A stretch of DNA of 39,559 nt from contig CAKUES010000017.1 in the NCBI GenBank assembly GCA_934646835.1, positions 1 through 39,559 of the forward strand. Direction: 5' to 3'. The DNA is from an uncultured Coriobacteriales bacterium. GTDB taxonomy: Bacteria; Actinomycetota; Coriobacteriia; Coriobacteriales; QAMH01. The notes under the pieces were generated by a model, which was not told the origin of the DNA, did no database searches, and was given only the letters and a program-made list of their open reading frames with translations. The position numbers were made by a program, and so were the translations under genes. This document shows positions 32,973 through 39,559 of the stretch, in pieces. Each line of letters begins with the position of its first letter. Positions within the stretch are counted from its first letter, which is position 1.

Positions 32973-33188
32973 GAACTGGGCGGTTTTGCCTTGAAAATGC
33001 GACGAACTGGGCGGTTTCGAGCTTTGTTTTCACGAACTGGGCGATTTCGGCGGAGTTTGCCAATTCATGCGAAAACTCGCAAGCTTCTGACCAGCGGTTT
33101 TGGAGAATCGTCTCCTCAATATTCTTTTAACAGACGCAACAAACCGCCCAGTTCGTGAAAACAAAGCTCGAAACCGCCCAGTTCGTCG
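32973..33188. repeat. perfect 44-bp inverted repeat with five GAACTGGGCGGTTT units
   Basis: 33000-33043 is the exact reverse complement of 33145-33188, with 101 bases between. The unit GAACTGGGCGGTTT occurs at 32973, 33004 and 33034 (last with one change) in direct orientation, about 30 bp apart, and inverted at 33141 and 33171, again 30 bp apart. The gap 32916-33353 holds no gene. The element directly follows the nuclease gene and precedes glf. Confidence 0.92.
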
Positions 33189-33297
33189 TGTGTCCTGCGG
33201 GCAATCGCCCCGCCGCTCCATCCCCCCCCTTGACAGGGACACCGCGTCGCATCCTGCCGAGCGCGTGGCGCTGGGGAGAATGGCCCGCAGCTAGCAG

Positions 33298-33306
33298 TGT
33301 TATCAT
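33298..33306 (+). promoter_or_regulatory. extended -10 promoter before glf
   Basis: TGTTATCAT has the TGn extension and a five-of-six -10 box (TATCAT), 48 bases before the glf start. No good -35 at 17 bp. A TTGACA at 33230 is too far away to pair with it and follows a run of eight C. Confidence 0.4.
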
Positions 33307-33353
33307 CGATTCCATCTGTATTGTTGTTCCGCATCATGAAGGAGCCTTCAAGC

Positions 33354-34478
33354 ATGCCTAAGTACGACTATCTCATCGTCGGTGCCGGCCTCACCGGTGC
33401 CGTTGTCGCCCGCCAGCTCGCAGACGCAGGCAAGTCTTGCCTGGTCATCGACCGCCGCGACCACATCGCGGGCAACTGCTACACGGAGAAGGTCAACGGC
33501 ATCAACGTCCACACCTACGGCGCACACATCTTCCATACCTCTGACAAGGAGGTTTGGGCTTACGTCAACCGCTTTGCGGAGTTCAACAACTACGTCAACT
33601 GCCCCGTGGCCAAGTTCCACGACGAGCTCTACAACCTGCCCTTCAACATGAACACGTTCTCCAAGATGTGGAACATCACCACGCCGGCGCAGGCCAAGGA
33701 GATCATCGAGGCCCAGAAGGCCCAGGCCGCCCTCGACGGCGAGCCCAAGAACCTTGAGGAGCAGGCGATGAGCTTGGTCGGCCGCGACATCTTTACCAAG
33801 CTCATCAAGGAGTACACGGAAAAGCAGTGGGGCCGCAGCTGCACGGAGCTGCCTGCAAGCATCATCCGCCGCCTCCCGGTGCGCTTTACCTATGACAACA
33901 ACTACTTCAACGATCGTTTCCAGGGCATCCCCATGGGTGGCTACACCAAGATGGTCGCCGCGATGCTCGACGGCGTCGAGGTCCGCACCGCTACGGACTA
34001 CCGCGAGCTGGCTGCCGCCGGTAGCGATGAGTGGGGCCATGTCGTCTACACCGGCCCGGTCGACGAGTACTTCGACTTCAAGCTTGGCAACCTCGAGTGG
34101 CGCACCGTGCGCTTCGAGACGGAGCTCATCGAGGGCGAGGCCAACTGGCAGGGCAACGCCGTCGTCAACTACACGAGTCACGACGTGCCCTTTACCCGCA
34201 TCATCGAGCACAAGCACTTCGAGTTCGGCCGCGACGAGGACGGCAACGAGCTGCCCGACACCGTCATCAGCCGCGAGTTCTCCAGCGCCTGGAAACCTGG
34301 CGACGAGCCCTACTACCCCGTCAACGACGAGCGCAACGACGCGCTCTATGCCGAATACGCCAAGCTTGCCGCTGACGAGGAGGGCGTCACCTTTGGCGGT
34401 CGCTTGGGCGTCTACAAGTACTACGACATGGCTCCGTGCATCAAGGCGGCGCTCGAGTTGGCGGCGCAGCTACTGTAG
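33354..34478 (+). CDS. glf: UDP-galactopyranose mutase
   Basis: A 374-residue FAD enzyme that interconverts UDP-galactopyranose and UDP-galactofuranose, the donor for galactofuranose-containing surface glycans. Seen: YLIVGAGLTGAVVARQLADAG (Rossmann FAD site, here quoted only by its GAGLTGA core), the conserved GGRLGVYKYYDMAP-like C-terminus (FGGRLGVYKYYDM), NNYVNCPV, QWGRSCTELPASII, and GIPMGGYTKM. Length is standard. ATG 33354 has GGAG nine bases upstream; upstream in-frame extension is unlikely. No galactofuranosyltransferase gene is in view. Confidence 0.96.
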   Translation: MPKYDYLIVGAGLTGAVVARQLADAGKSCLVIDRRDHIAGNCYTEKVNGINVHTYGAHIFHTSDKEVWAYVNRFAEFNNYVNCPVAKFHDELYNLPFNMNTFSKMWNITTPAQAKEIIEAQKAQAALDGEPKNLEEQAMSLVGRDIFTKLIKEYTEKQWGRSCTELPASIIRRLPVRFTYDNNYFNDRFQGIPMGGYTKMVAAMLDGVEVRTATDYRELAAAGSDEWGHVVYTGPVDEYFDFKLGNLEWRTVRFETELIEGEANWQGNAVVNYTSHDVPFTRIIEHKHFEFGRDEDGNELPDTVISREFSSAWKPGDEPYYPVNDERNDALYAEYAKLAADEEGVTFGGRLGVYKYYDMAPCIKAALELAAQLL

Positions 34479-34672
34479 CGTTGCGCTTGCAGGGTTTTAG
34501 CTTGGCGGCAAGTCGATTGCCACGCAGCCGACCAGCGTCGATCTGCCGGTGATGGCGGCGATCTGCCGTCGCCGCCGCGCACTCGATGCAGCTGCCTGCG
34601 GGCTGCCACACCGAGTGCCTGCCTGGCTTGCCGCCGCCGGAGGCTCTCGCTGGCGAGTCGCCGTCAAGCCGT
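34479..34672. other. intergenic stretch after glf with one hairpin
   Basis: GGCGGCGA (34554-34561) pairs with TCGCCGCC (34569-34576), no U-run. Nothing else recognised. Confidence 0.4.
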
Positions 34673-34715
34673 TTTAATCTTCTTTAATCTGTGCTTAAAG
34701 CCCGTCCGCTATCGT
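34673..34715 (+). promoter_or_regulatory. triple TTAA box before the response regulator
   Basis: TTTAATCT occurs at 34673 and 34683, and TTAAAG at 34695, giving TTAA cores at 34674, 34684 and 34695 (10 and 11 bp apart). TATCGT at 34710-34715 is a possible -10. Direct repeats with this period are the usual target of OmpR/PhoB-type regulators, so autoregulation is likely. Confidence 0.55.
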
Positions 34716-34752
34716 CGTGCATCAACAATCACTGCCACGCAAGGAGACGATC

Positions 34753-35427
34753 ATGCACCTGCTAGTTGTCGAGGACGAGCCGCAGCTTAACGCGACTCTG
34801 ACCAAGCGCCTGACCGAGGAAGGCTATGTCGTCGATAGCTGCCTCGACGGCACACAGGCGATCAACTACCTTGCCTGTGCCGAGTATGACGCCGCCGTGC
34901 TCGACGTCATGATGCCCGGTGCAGACGGCTACGAGGTCCTCAAGTACCTGCGCGCCAAGGAGAGCAGCCCCACGCCGGTGCTCTTCCTCACTGCGCTCGA
35001 CGGGATCGAGGACCGCGTCAAAGGTCTCGACGCCGGAGCAGATGACTACCTCGTCAAGCCCTTCGCCTTCGAGGAACTGCTGGCGCGCTTGCGTGTCGTC
35101 ATGCGTCGCCGCAGCGGCTTGGTCGACAACGTCTGCACTGCCGCGGATCTCTCGATGAACTTCGACACCCATCGCGTGACGCGCGCTGGCCAGGAGATTG
35201 AGCTTTCTGCCAAGGAGTTCGCTATTCTCGAGTGCCTCATGCGCAACAAGGGCTCCGTGCTCTCGCGCGAGAAGATCGGCTCGAGCGTGTGGGGCTACGA
35301 CTACATGGGTGACTCCAACATCGTGGACGTCTACGTCCGCTACCTGCGCAAGAAGCTCGACACCGGCTTTGACGTCAAGCTCATCCACACGGTGCGCGGC
35401 GTTGGCTACTGCATCAGGGAGGATTAG
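34753..35427 (+). CDS. OmpR/PhoB-type response regulator
   Basis: A 224-residue two-domain regulator. The receiver domain (1-115) has the acidic pocket VVEDE, phospho-acceptor Asp51 (AAVLDVMMPG), Thr in FLTAL and Lys in VKPF. The C-terminal winged helix (about 128-224) has LSAKEFAILECLMRNKGSV and DVYVRYLRKKLD. ATG 34753 has AAGGAG six bases upstream. Its stop overlaps the kinase start. It is probably activated by the downstream kinase and may bind the TTAA repeats found here and before envelope genes. Confidence 0.95.
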   Translation: MHLLVVEDEPQLNATLTKRLTEEGYVVDSCLDGTQAINYLACAEYDAAVLDVMMPGADGYEVLKYLRAKESSPTPVLFLTALDGIEDRVKGLDAGADDYLVKPFAFEELLARLRVVMRRRSGLVDNVCTAADLSMNFDTHRVTRAGQEIELSAKEFAILECLMRNKGSVLSREKIGSSVWGYDYMGDSNIVDVYVRYLRKKLDTGFDVKLIHTVRGVGYCIRED

Positions 35428-36785
35428 TGCGCTCCTTCAGCGTCAAGTCGAAGATCGCGCTGGTCGTTGCCCTGTGCACGGTTGCCCTTGCGACGATCGT
35501 GATGCTTCTCATGCTGGGCGCCGTTGACAAGGCGAACGTTCATGCGACGGAGTCCAAGCTCTATGCGGCAAGCGCCAACGTCTGCGCCAAGCTCGAGGTC
35601 GAAGACGGCGTGCTTTTGGCAGACGATGACGACGCCTTTGTGAAGGGCGGCACTTTCACGGCGGTCTACGACACCAAGGGCCACTTCCTCTGCGGCCACA
35701 TGCCCACGGCAAAGCTCGACAAGCTTCCGTTTGCAAGCGCTGAGCTCAGGCACTATGAGACCTGGACTGTGCTCGACGCGGACTTCGTCGTCGACGGTTA
35801 CGGTGAGGTCTATATCCGCAGCGTTGTCGACACCAAGACGACCGCCGGCTTCGTCGTGAGACTCAAGAAGCTCGTCGCCGTCGCGCTCGCCTTGATGGCG
35901 GTGCTCATCGTCGCCTCCGTGTACCTCATCCTCCTGCGCTTCTTCAGGCCGATCGGCAAGATGACCTCGACTGCAGAGCAGATCGCGGCTGGTTCTGATC
36001 TGACCCAGCGCATCGAGCTCAGCAAGTCGAAGGACGAGTTCTACAAACTCGGCAGCAGCTTCAACGAGATGATGGGGCGCCTTGAGGACTCGTTTGAGAA
36101 GGAACGCCGCTTCACGAGCAATGCCTCCCACGAGCTGCGCACGCCCATCAGCGTCATCTTAAGCGAGAGCGAGATGGCGATGGGGGAGGGGCGCACGCCC
36201 GAGGAGCGCGAGGAGTCGCTCGCCAAAATCCACGCGCAGGCCGCCCACATGAGCGCGCTCGTCAACCAGCTGCTCATGCTCGCTCGTGCAGACAGGGGCG
36301 ACACCCACATCGACTTTGAGGACGTGGACCTCAGCGAGCTCATGGAGCTGGTGGCAGAGACCGGCGAGGAGCTTGCTGCGGAGAAGGGCATTGCGATCAA
36401 GACCGATATCCAACTGGGCATCCATGTTTCTGGCGACCAGGGCCTGCTTATGCGCATGGTTCTCAACCTGGTGGAAAACGCCATCCGCTATGGCAAGACG
36501 GGCGGCCACATCGTGGTTTCGCTTGCAAACGACGGAGAGAGCGCGCGCGGTGTGGTGAGTGACGATGGCATCGGAATCGCCGCCGATGAGCTGCCGCATA
36601 TCTGGGAGCGCTTCTACCAGGTCGATACCTCGAGAAGCGGTCCCGATCGCGGAAGCGGCCTCGGGCTGTCTATGGTGAGGTTCGTCGCAGAGGCACACCA
36701 CGGCACCGTTGAATGTGCCAGCGAGCCCGGAGAGGGTAGTGCGTTCACGTTCGAGCTTCCGCTTCAAGTTGAGTCTGCCGATTAA
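35427..36785 (+). CDS. sensor histidine kinase
   Basis: A 452-residue membrane kinase. One transmembrane helix (about 9-31), an extracellular sensor of about 110 residues without recognised family, a second helix (about 146-170), HAMP (about 170-222), HisKA with SNASHELRTP (His235), and HATPase_c with NLVENAIRYGKTGG, DDGIGI and GSGLGLSM. It starts with GTG at 35427, sharing a G with the regulator stop (TAGTG), with GGGAGG upstream. The pair plus a PepSY protein next to it suggests envelope sensing. Confidence 0.95.
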   Translation: MRSFSVKSKIALVVALCTVALATIVMLLMLGAVDKANVHATESKLYAASANVCAKLEVEDGVLLADDDDAFVKGGTFTAVYDTKGHFLCGHMPTAKLDKLPFASAELRHYETWTVLDADFVVDGYGEVYIRSVVDTKTTAGFVVRLKKLVAVALALMAVLIVASVYLILLRFFRPIGKMTSTAEQIAAGSDLTQRIELSKSKDEFYKLGSSFNEMMGRLEDSFEKERRFTSNASHELRTPISVILSESEMAMGEGRTPEEREESLAKIHAQAAHMSALVNQLLMLARADRGDTHIDFEDVDLSELMELVAETGEELAAEKGIAIKTDIQLGIHVSGDQGLLMRMVLNLVENAIRYGKTGGHIVVSLANDGESARGVVSDDGIGIAADELPHIWERFYQVDTSRSGPDRGSGLGLSMVRFVAEAHHGTVECASEPGEGSAFTFELPLQVESAD

Positions 36786-36811
36786 CAGTGGTTTAATGCG
36801 AACCCTGTAAT
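36782..36811 (+). promoter_or_regulatory. paired TTAA boxes and -10 before the PepSY gene
   Basis: TTAACA at 36782 and TTAATG at 36793 are 11 bp apart, and TGTAAT (36806-36811) is a five-of-six -10. The first box overlaps the kinase stop codon. Confidence 0.5.
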
Positions 36812-36862
36812 TTTGGAATGTCCGATGCAAGGCAAATCGTCTGGACGAGCGAAGGAGGTTCG

Positions 36863-37234
36863 ATGATGCGCAAGAGGCTGGGAGCCGTGGCAGCGTGCTT
36901 TGCCGTAGTTTTGGCGATGAGTTGCTGTTTTTCCGGCAGCGCGTTTGCAGCTTCGAAACATCTCGACGCCTCGGGGGCTCTGCAGGGTGACTACGTGGCC
37001 GGCTCTTCTGCTACGGATGGCAGGTACATCGGCAAGAAGCTTGCCCGCAAGATCGCCCTTGCCGATGCGGGCGTTAAGAAGAAGGCCTGCAAGAACATCA
37101 CCGTCGACCTTCGTCCCAAGGGCGGCAAGAAGGTCTACTTGGTGCGCTTTACCTTCAAGAAGAAGCTCCGCTATCACTACACACTCAATGCCAAGGATGG
37201 CGAGATTCTCGCGTACTACACCAAGTGCGTTTAG
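36863..37234 (+). CDS. small secreted PepSY-domain protein
   Basis: A 123-residue protein with a signal peptide (about 1-29, ending AFAAS) and one PepSY-like domain (about 50-123): IGKKLARKIALADAGVKKK at its start and YHYTLNAKDGEILAYY at its end. PepSY proteins are thought to modulate peptidases or sense the wall in the extracytoplasmic space. AAGGAGG precedes the start; ATG 36866 is an alternative. It lies 77 bases after the kinase gene with its own TTAA-box promoter, so it may be both an output and an accessory of the two-component system. Confidence 0.82.
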   Translation: MMRKRLGAVAACFAVVLAMSCCFSGSAFAASKHLDASGALQGDYVAGSSATDGRYIGKKLARKIALADAGVKKKACKNITVDLRPKGGKKVYLVRFTFKKKLRYHYTLNAKDGEILAYYTKCV

Positions 37235-37273
37235 GCGAGCGAGCAACTTCATTTGGGTGCTTCGCGAGGGAGC

Positions 37274-37371
37274 TGTCCCATTGGGGACCTGGTCTTTTTT
37301 GGGACAGAGGACGTCGCTGGCAGTTCGCCGCCTCGCCTTGCCCCAAAAAAGACCAGGTCCCCAATGGGACA
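37274..37371. repeat. perfect 30-bp inverted repeat (family E)
   Basis: 37274-37303 (TGTCCCATTGGGGACC ... TTTTTTGGG) is the exact reverse complement of 37342-37371, with a 38-base loop. The left arm itself is bounded by TGTCCC and GGGACA. The six-T and six-A runs allow it to end transcription from either side, so it could serve as terminator of the PepSY gene. A degenerate relative lies at 208-236. Confidence 0.9.
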
Positions 37372-37398
37372 ACAGCTGCTGAGCGTATGTCCGCCGCG

Positions 37399-37509
37399 CA
37401 AGTGCGGCTGAATTAATCCGTTTGTCCGCAGTTTTAACCGCACTTAGTCGCAAACGAGCGTCAATCGACCGCACTTACGCAGCTTCAAGCTCCCAATCAA
37501 CCGCACTTA
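37399..37509. repeat. clustered CCGCACTTA repeats
   Basis: RACCGCACTTA occurs at 37436, 37467 and 37499 (31 and 32 bp apart), the last two extended to CAATCRACCGCACTTA; an inverted relative (CAAGTGCGGCT) lies at 37398-37408. Spacers are unrelated apart from the CAATC. The gap 37235-37609 holds no gene. Confidence 0.75.
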
Positions 37510-37536
37510 TTCTGCGAACCCCAACAACCGCTCCCA

Positions 37537-37577
37537 AAAACAAGCGAGGGGCAGGACCGATGAGTCCTGCCCCTCGC
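37537..37577 (-). terminator. intrinsic terminator of glmU
   Basis: GCGAGGGGCAGGAC (37544-37557) pairs exactly with GTCCTGCCCCTCGC (37564-37577). On the minus strand the stem runs into TTGTTTTTGGG. Confidence 0.88.
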
Positions 37578-37609
37578 TGTCGTTTGCGGGAGCCGCTTGC
37601 TGGGCGATG

Positions 37610-38974
37610 CTACTTCTTGAGTCCGCCCCAGCCCTCTTTGTTGACCTGGCGTGCGCGGCCGAGTGCGAGCGCGCCCTCGGGGACGTCTTGCGTGATGACA
37701 CTGCCGGCTGCGACGAGGGTGTGGCCGCCGATGTTGACCGGGGCGACCATCATGGTGTCGCTGCCGACGAAGGCCTCATCGCCGATGACCGTCTTGTGCT
37801 TGTTGACACCGTCGTAGTTGCAGGTGATGGAGCCTGCGCCGATGTTGACGTCGGCGCCCATCTCGCAGTCGCCGATGTAGCTCAGGTGCGGCACCTTGCT
37901 GCCGGCGCCGATGCGCGACTTCTTGATCTCGACGTGCGTGCCGGCCTTGGAACCTGCGCACATGTAGGTGCCTTGGCGCAGGTAGGCGCGCGGGCCGCAG
38001 CTGACCTCGTCCTCAAGCACGGCCTCGACGGCGACGGTCTCGTCGAGCGTGCAGCCGCAGCCCACGGTGCAGTCCGTGAGGCGGGTGTTGGGGCCAATCA
38101 AGCAGCCTTCGCCGATCGTCGTGGTGCCCCACAGCATCGTGGAGGGCAGGATCTCGCAGTCCTGACCTAAGGTGACGTCCGGGCCAATCCACACGGTAGA
38201 GGGGTCGAGCATGGTGACGCCCTCGTCGAGCCAGCGGCCGTTGATGCGCTCCTGTGCGACCTTGGTGGCAAATGCGAGCTGGCGGCGGGAGTTGATGCCC
38301 AGGCACTCGCTGTCGTCTTCCACGACGTAGCCCTCGACCTTGAGGCCGTCGGCGACCATGAGGCCGAGGATGTCGGTGAGGTAGTACTCGCCTTGGGCAT
38401 TGTTGGTGGTGAGGCGGCCCAGTCGCTCGAGCAGCGCGGGGGCGTTGAAGCAGTAGACGCCGGAGTTGCATTCGCGGATCTTGAGCTGGCCGGGGCTGCA
38501 GTCCTTTTGCTCGACGATGGCGGTGACGCCGCCGTTGCCGTTGTCGGCGCGTACGATGCGGCCGTAGCCGGTCGGGTCTGCGGGCTCCATGGTCATGACG
38601 GTGCAGCTGGCGCCCTCGCGCTCGTGGAACTCGATGAGCTCTGCGATCGTCTCGGGGCGGATCAGAGGGCTGTCGCCGCAGAGCACGATGATGCTGCCCT
38701 CGTAGCCGGCAAACTTGTCGGCTGCGCACATGACGGTGTGGCCGGTGCCGAGCATCTCGAGCTGGTAGCTGATGACGCAGTCCGGCAAGACGGGCTCGAC
38801 GAGCTCTTTGCCCGTGCCGATGACGGCGTGGACTTCTTCGCAGCCGGCGGCCTTTGCGGCGTCGACGACCCAGCGGACCAACGGCTTGCCGAGCATCTCG
38901 TGCAGCACCTTGGGTTTTGCGGATTTCATGCGTGTGCCTGCGCCCGCGGCGAGAATCAGGGCCTTTGCGTTCAT
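37610..38974 (-). CDS. glmU: bifunctional GlmU (N-acetyltransferase / uridylyltransferase)
   Basis: A 454-residue cytosolic enzyme that acetylates glucosamine-1-phosphate and converts it to UDP-N-acetylglucosamine, precursor of peptidoglycan and teichoic-acid linkage units. The N-terminal pyrophosphorylase domain has LILAAGAGTRMKSAKPKVLH; the C-terminal left-handed beta-helix shows hexapeptide repeats and the acetyltransferase end HLSYIGDCEMGADVNIGAG and SITCNYDGVNKHKT. Full length. GGGAGG sits six bases before ATG 38974. It follows tRNA-Gln on the same strand but is separated by that gene's terminator. Confidence 0.97.
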   Translation of the reverse strand: MNAKALILAAGAGTRMKSAKPKVLHEMLGKPLVRWVVDAAKAAGCEEVHAVIGTGKELVEPVLPDCVISYQLEMLGTGHTVMCAADKFAGYEGSIIVLCGDSPLIRPETIAELIEFHEREGASCTVMTMEPADPTGYGRIVRADNGNGGVTAIVEQKDCSPGQLKIRECNSGVYCFNAPALLERLGRLTTNNAQGEYYLTDILGLMVADGLKVEGYVVEDDSECLGINSRRQLAFATKVAQERINGRWLDEGVTMLDPSTVWIGPDVTLGQDCEILPSTMLWGTTTIGEGCLIGPNTRLTDCTVGCGCTLDETVAVEAVLEDEVSCGPRAYLRQGTYMCAGSKAGTHVEIKKSRIGAGSKVPHLSYIGDCEMGADVNIGAGSITCNYDGVNKHKTVIGDEAFVGSDTMMVAPVNIGGHTLVAAGSVITQDVPEGALALGRARQVNKEGWGGLKK

Positions 38975-38994
38975 GTGAAGCCTCCCTGTGCAAC

Positions 38995-39021
38995 AAAAAA
39001 GCGGCGCGATGTGCGCCGCTT
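38995..39021 (-). terminator. intrinsic terminator of tRNA-Gln
   Basis: AAGCGGCGC (38999-39007) pairs with GCGCCGCTT (39013-39021). On the minus strand six T follow (38995-39000). It lies between the tRNA and the glmU ribosome site, so glmU needs read-through or a promoter within this short gap. Confidence 0.9.
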
Positions 39022-39031
39022 AAAGAGCGGA

Positions 39032-39105
39032 TGGCTGGGGCAGAGGGATTCGAACCCCCATAAGCGGCACCAAAAACCGCGGTCCTGCCATTGAACGATG
39101 CCCCA
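39032..39105 (-). tRNA. tRNA-Gln (anticodon UUG)
   Basis: The minus strand folds into a full cloverleaf of 74 bases: acceptor TGGGGCA/TGCCCCA, D-arm GTTC/GGAC, anticodon arm GCGGT-TTTTGGT-GCCGC giving TTG, T-arm with GTTCGAAT, discriminator G, and an encoded CCA end. Confidence 0.97.
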
Positions 39106-39216
39106 GTGCGGTGAACCTAACGAATTATATCGGAAAGTCCGTTGATTGGAGCGCACGTAAAGAAGGTTGTTGCAGTCCTGTGTCCTGCAACGAGGATAAA
39201 GATGTTCTCCGTTGCT

Positions 39217-39246
39217 TTGGCACCCCTCGCTCTTCACTAGTACAAT
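39217..39246 (+). promoter_or_regulatory. promoter of the GtrA-like gene
   Basis: TTGGCA (39217-39222) and TACAAT (39241-39246) are 18 bp apart. The predicted start of transcription falls at about 39253, within two or three bases of ATG 39255, so the message would be leaderless; no ribosome site is present. Confidence 0.55.
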
Positions 39247-39254
39247 TACCGAAT

Positions 39255-39559
39255 ATGAAGAGGCTTATCCGACAGATGCTGAGGTTTGCTGCCGTAGGTT
39301 TGAGCGCGTTTGCCATCGACTATGTCTTGTTCATGCTGTTGCACTTGCTCGGCATGCCCTATCTCATCGCAAACATCGCCAGCTACACCATCTCCACCAT
39401 CTATAACTTCGTGCTGAGCATGCGCTTCGTATTCTCGGGCAAGGCCTCGCAGACGCGCGCGCAGCAGTTTGGCATCTTCCTCGTCTTGAGCGCCATCGGC
39501 CTCGTTCTCAACGAGATCTACCTCTATGTCTTCGTGAGCCTGCTGGGCATCGCGCCTGC
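39255..39559 (+). CDS. GtrA family membrane protein (partial, runs off the end)
   Basis: The first 101 codons of a small polytopic protein. MLRFAAVGLSAFAIDYVLF, then YLIANIASYTISTIYNF and LSMRFVFSG match the GtrA pattern (RFxxVG ... NxxSxxxxxxxNFxxxxxWVF). GtrA proteins have four helices and are linked to moving lipid-linked sugars across the membrane for surface glycans. The 3' end lies outside the window. Placement next to glmU fits an envelope role. Confidence 0.85.
   Translation, partial: MKRLIRQMLRFAAVGLSAFAIDYVLFMLLHLLGMPYLIANIASYTISTIYNFVLSMRFVFSGKASQTRAQQFGIFLVLSAIGLVLNEIYLYVFVSLLGIAP

Noticed and set aside
37399..37509. Possible mini-CRISPR
   Set aside because: Repeats are 11-16 bp, too short, spacers are about 16-20 bp, and no cas gene is present.

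Overview
The window reads as a chromosomal segment of a high-GC Gram-positive bacterium, most likely an actinobacterium of the class Coriobacteriia (Collinsella-like). Reasons: GC-rich third positions, Shine-Dalgarno led genes mixed with GTG/TTG starts, a choline-phosphate and teichoic-acid type surface pathway, ChW repeats, and intergenic DNA crowded with short GC-rich palindromes. The genus is an inference from gene style only. Nearly the whole window concerns the cell envelope.

Left part (1-6.9 kb): a cytosolic radical SAM/SPASM-like enzyme, a secreted coiled-coil NlpC/P60 peptidoglycan hydrolase, a secreted L,D-transpeptidase with ChW repeats, and a Tat-exported metallophosphoesterase carrying two InlB/Flg_new repeats.

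Centre (7.2-24.2 kb): a surface-polymer locus. Two CDP-glycerol glycerophosphotransferases flank tagD (CTP:glycerol-3-phosphate cytidylyltransferase). Then come a LicD choline-phosphate transferase and a translationally coupled LicD paralogue that has lost the acidic catalytic motif. On the opposite strand lie a LicB-like DMT transporter and a three-domain winged-HTH/LicC/LicA fusion. Divergent from these runs a dlt-like operon (carrier protein, MBOAT, AMP-ligase, SGNH protein, in the order C-B-A-D) followed by a large TagF-like protein with a decayed GT2 N-terminus. Together they predict a glycerol-phosphate polymer decorated with phosphocholine and with an ester such as D-alanine.

Right part (24.5-39.6 kb): an SLC13/DASS transporter with a LysR regulator, rmlB, a GntR/ABC (Ytr-like) operon with a clear promoter-operator, a solitary DUF559/Vsr-like nuclease in a less GC-rich, repeat-bounded patch, glf (UDP-galactopyranose mutase), an OmpR-type two-component system with a PepSY protein, glmU, tRNA-Gln(UUG), and the beginning of a GtrA-family gene that runs off the end.

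Two patterns cut across genes. First, paired TTAA boxes 10-11 bp apart sit upstream of dltC, the TagF-like gene, the response regulator and the PepSY gene (and less convincingly licD), which looks like a PhoP-box-type regulon. Second, the intergenic gaps are built from a small set of interchangeable palindromic modules, arranged as mosaics at 13.6-14.0, 28.5-29.0 and 31.2-31.7 kb, plus perfect 44-bp and 30-bp inverted repeats at 33.0-33.2 and 37.3 kb.
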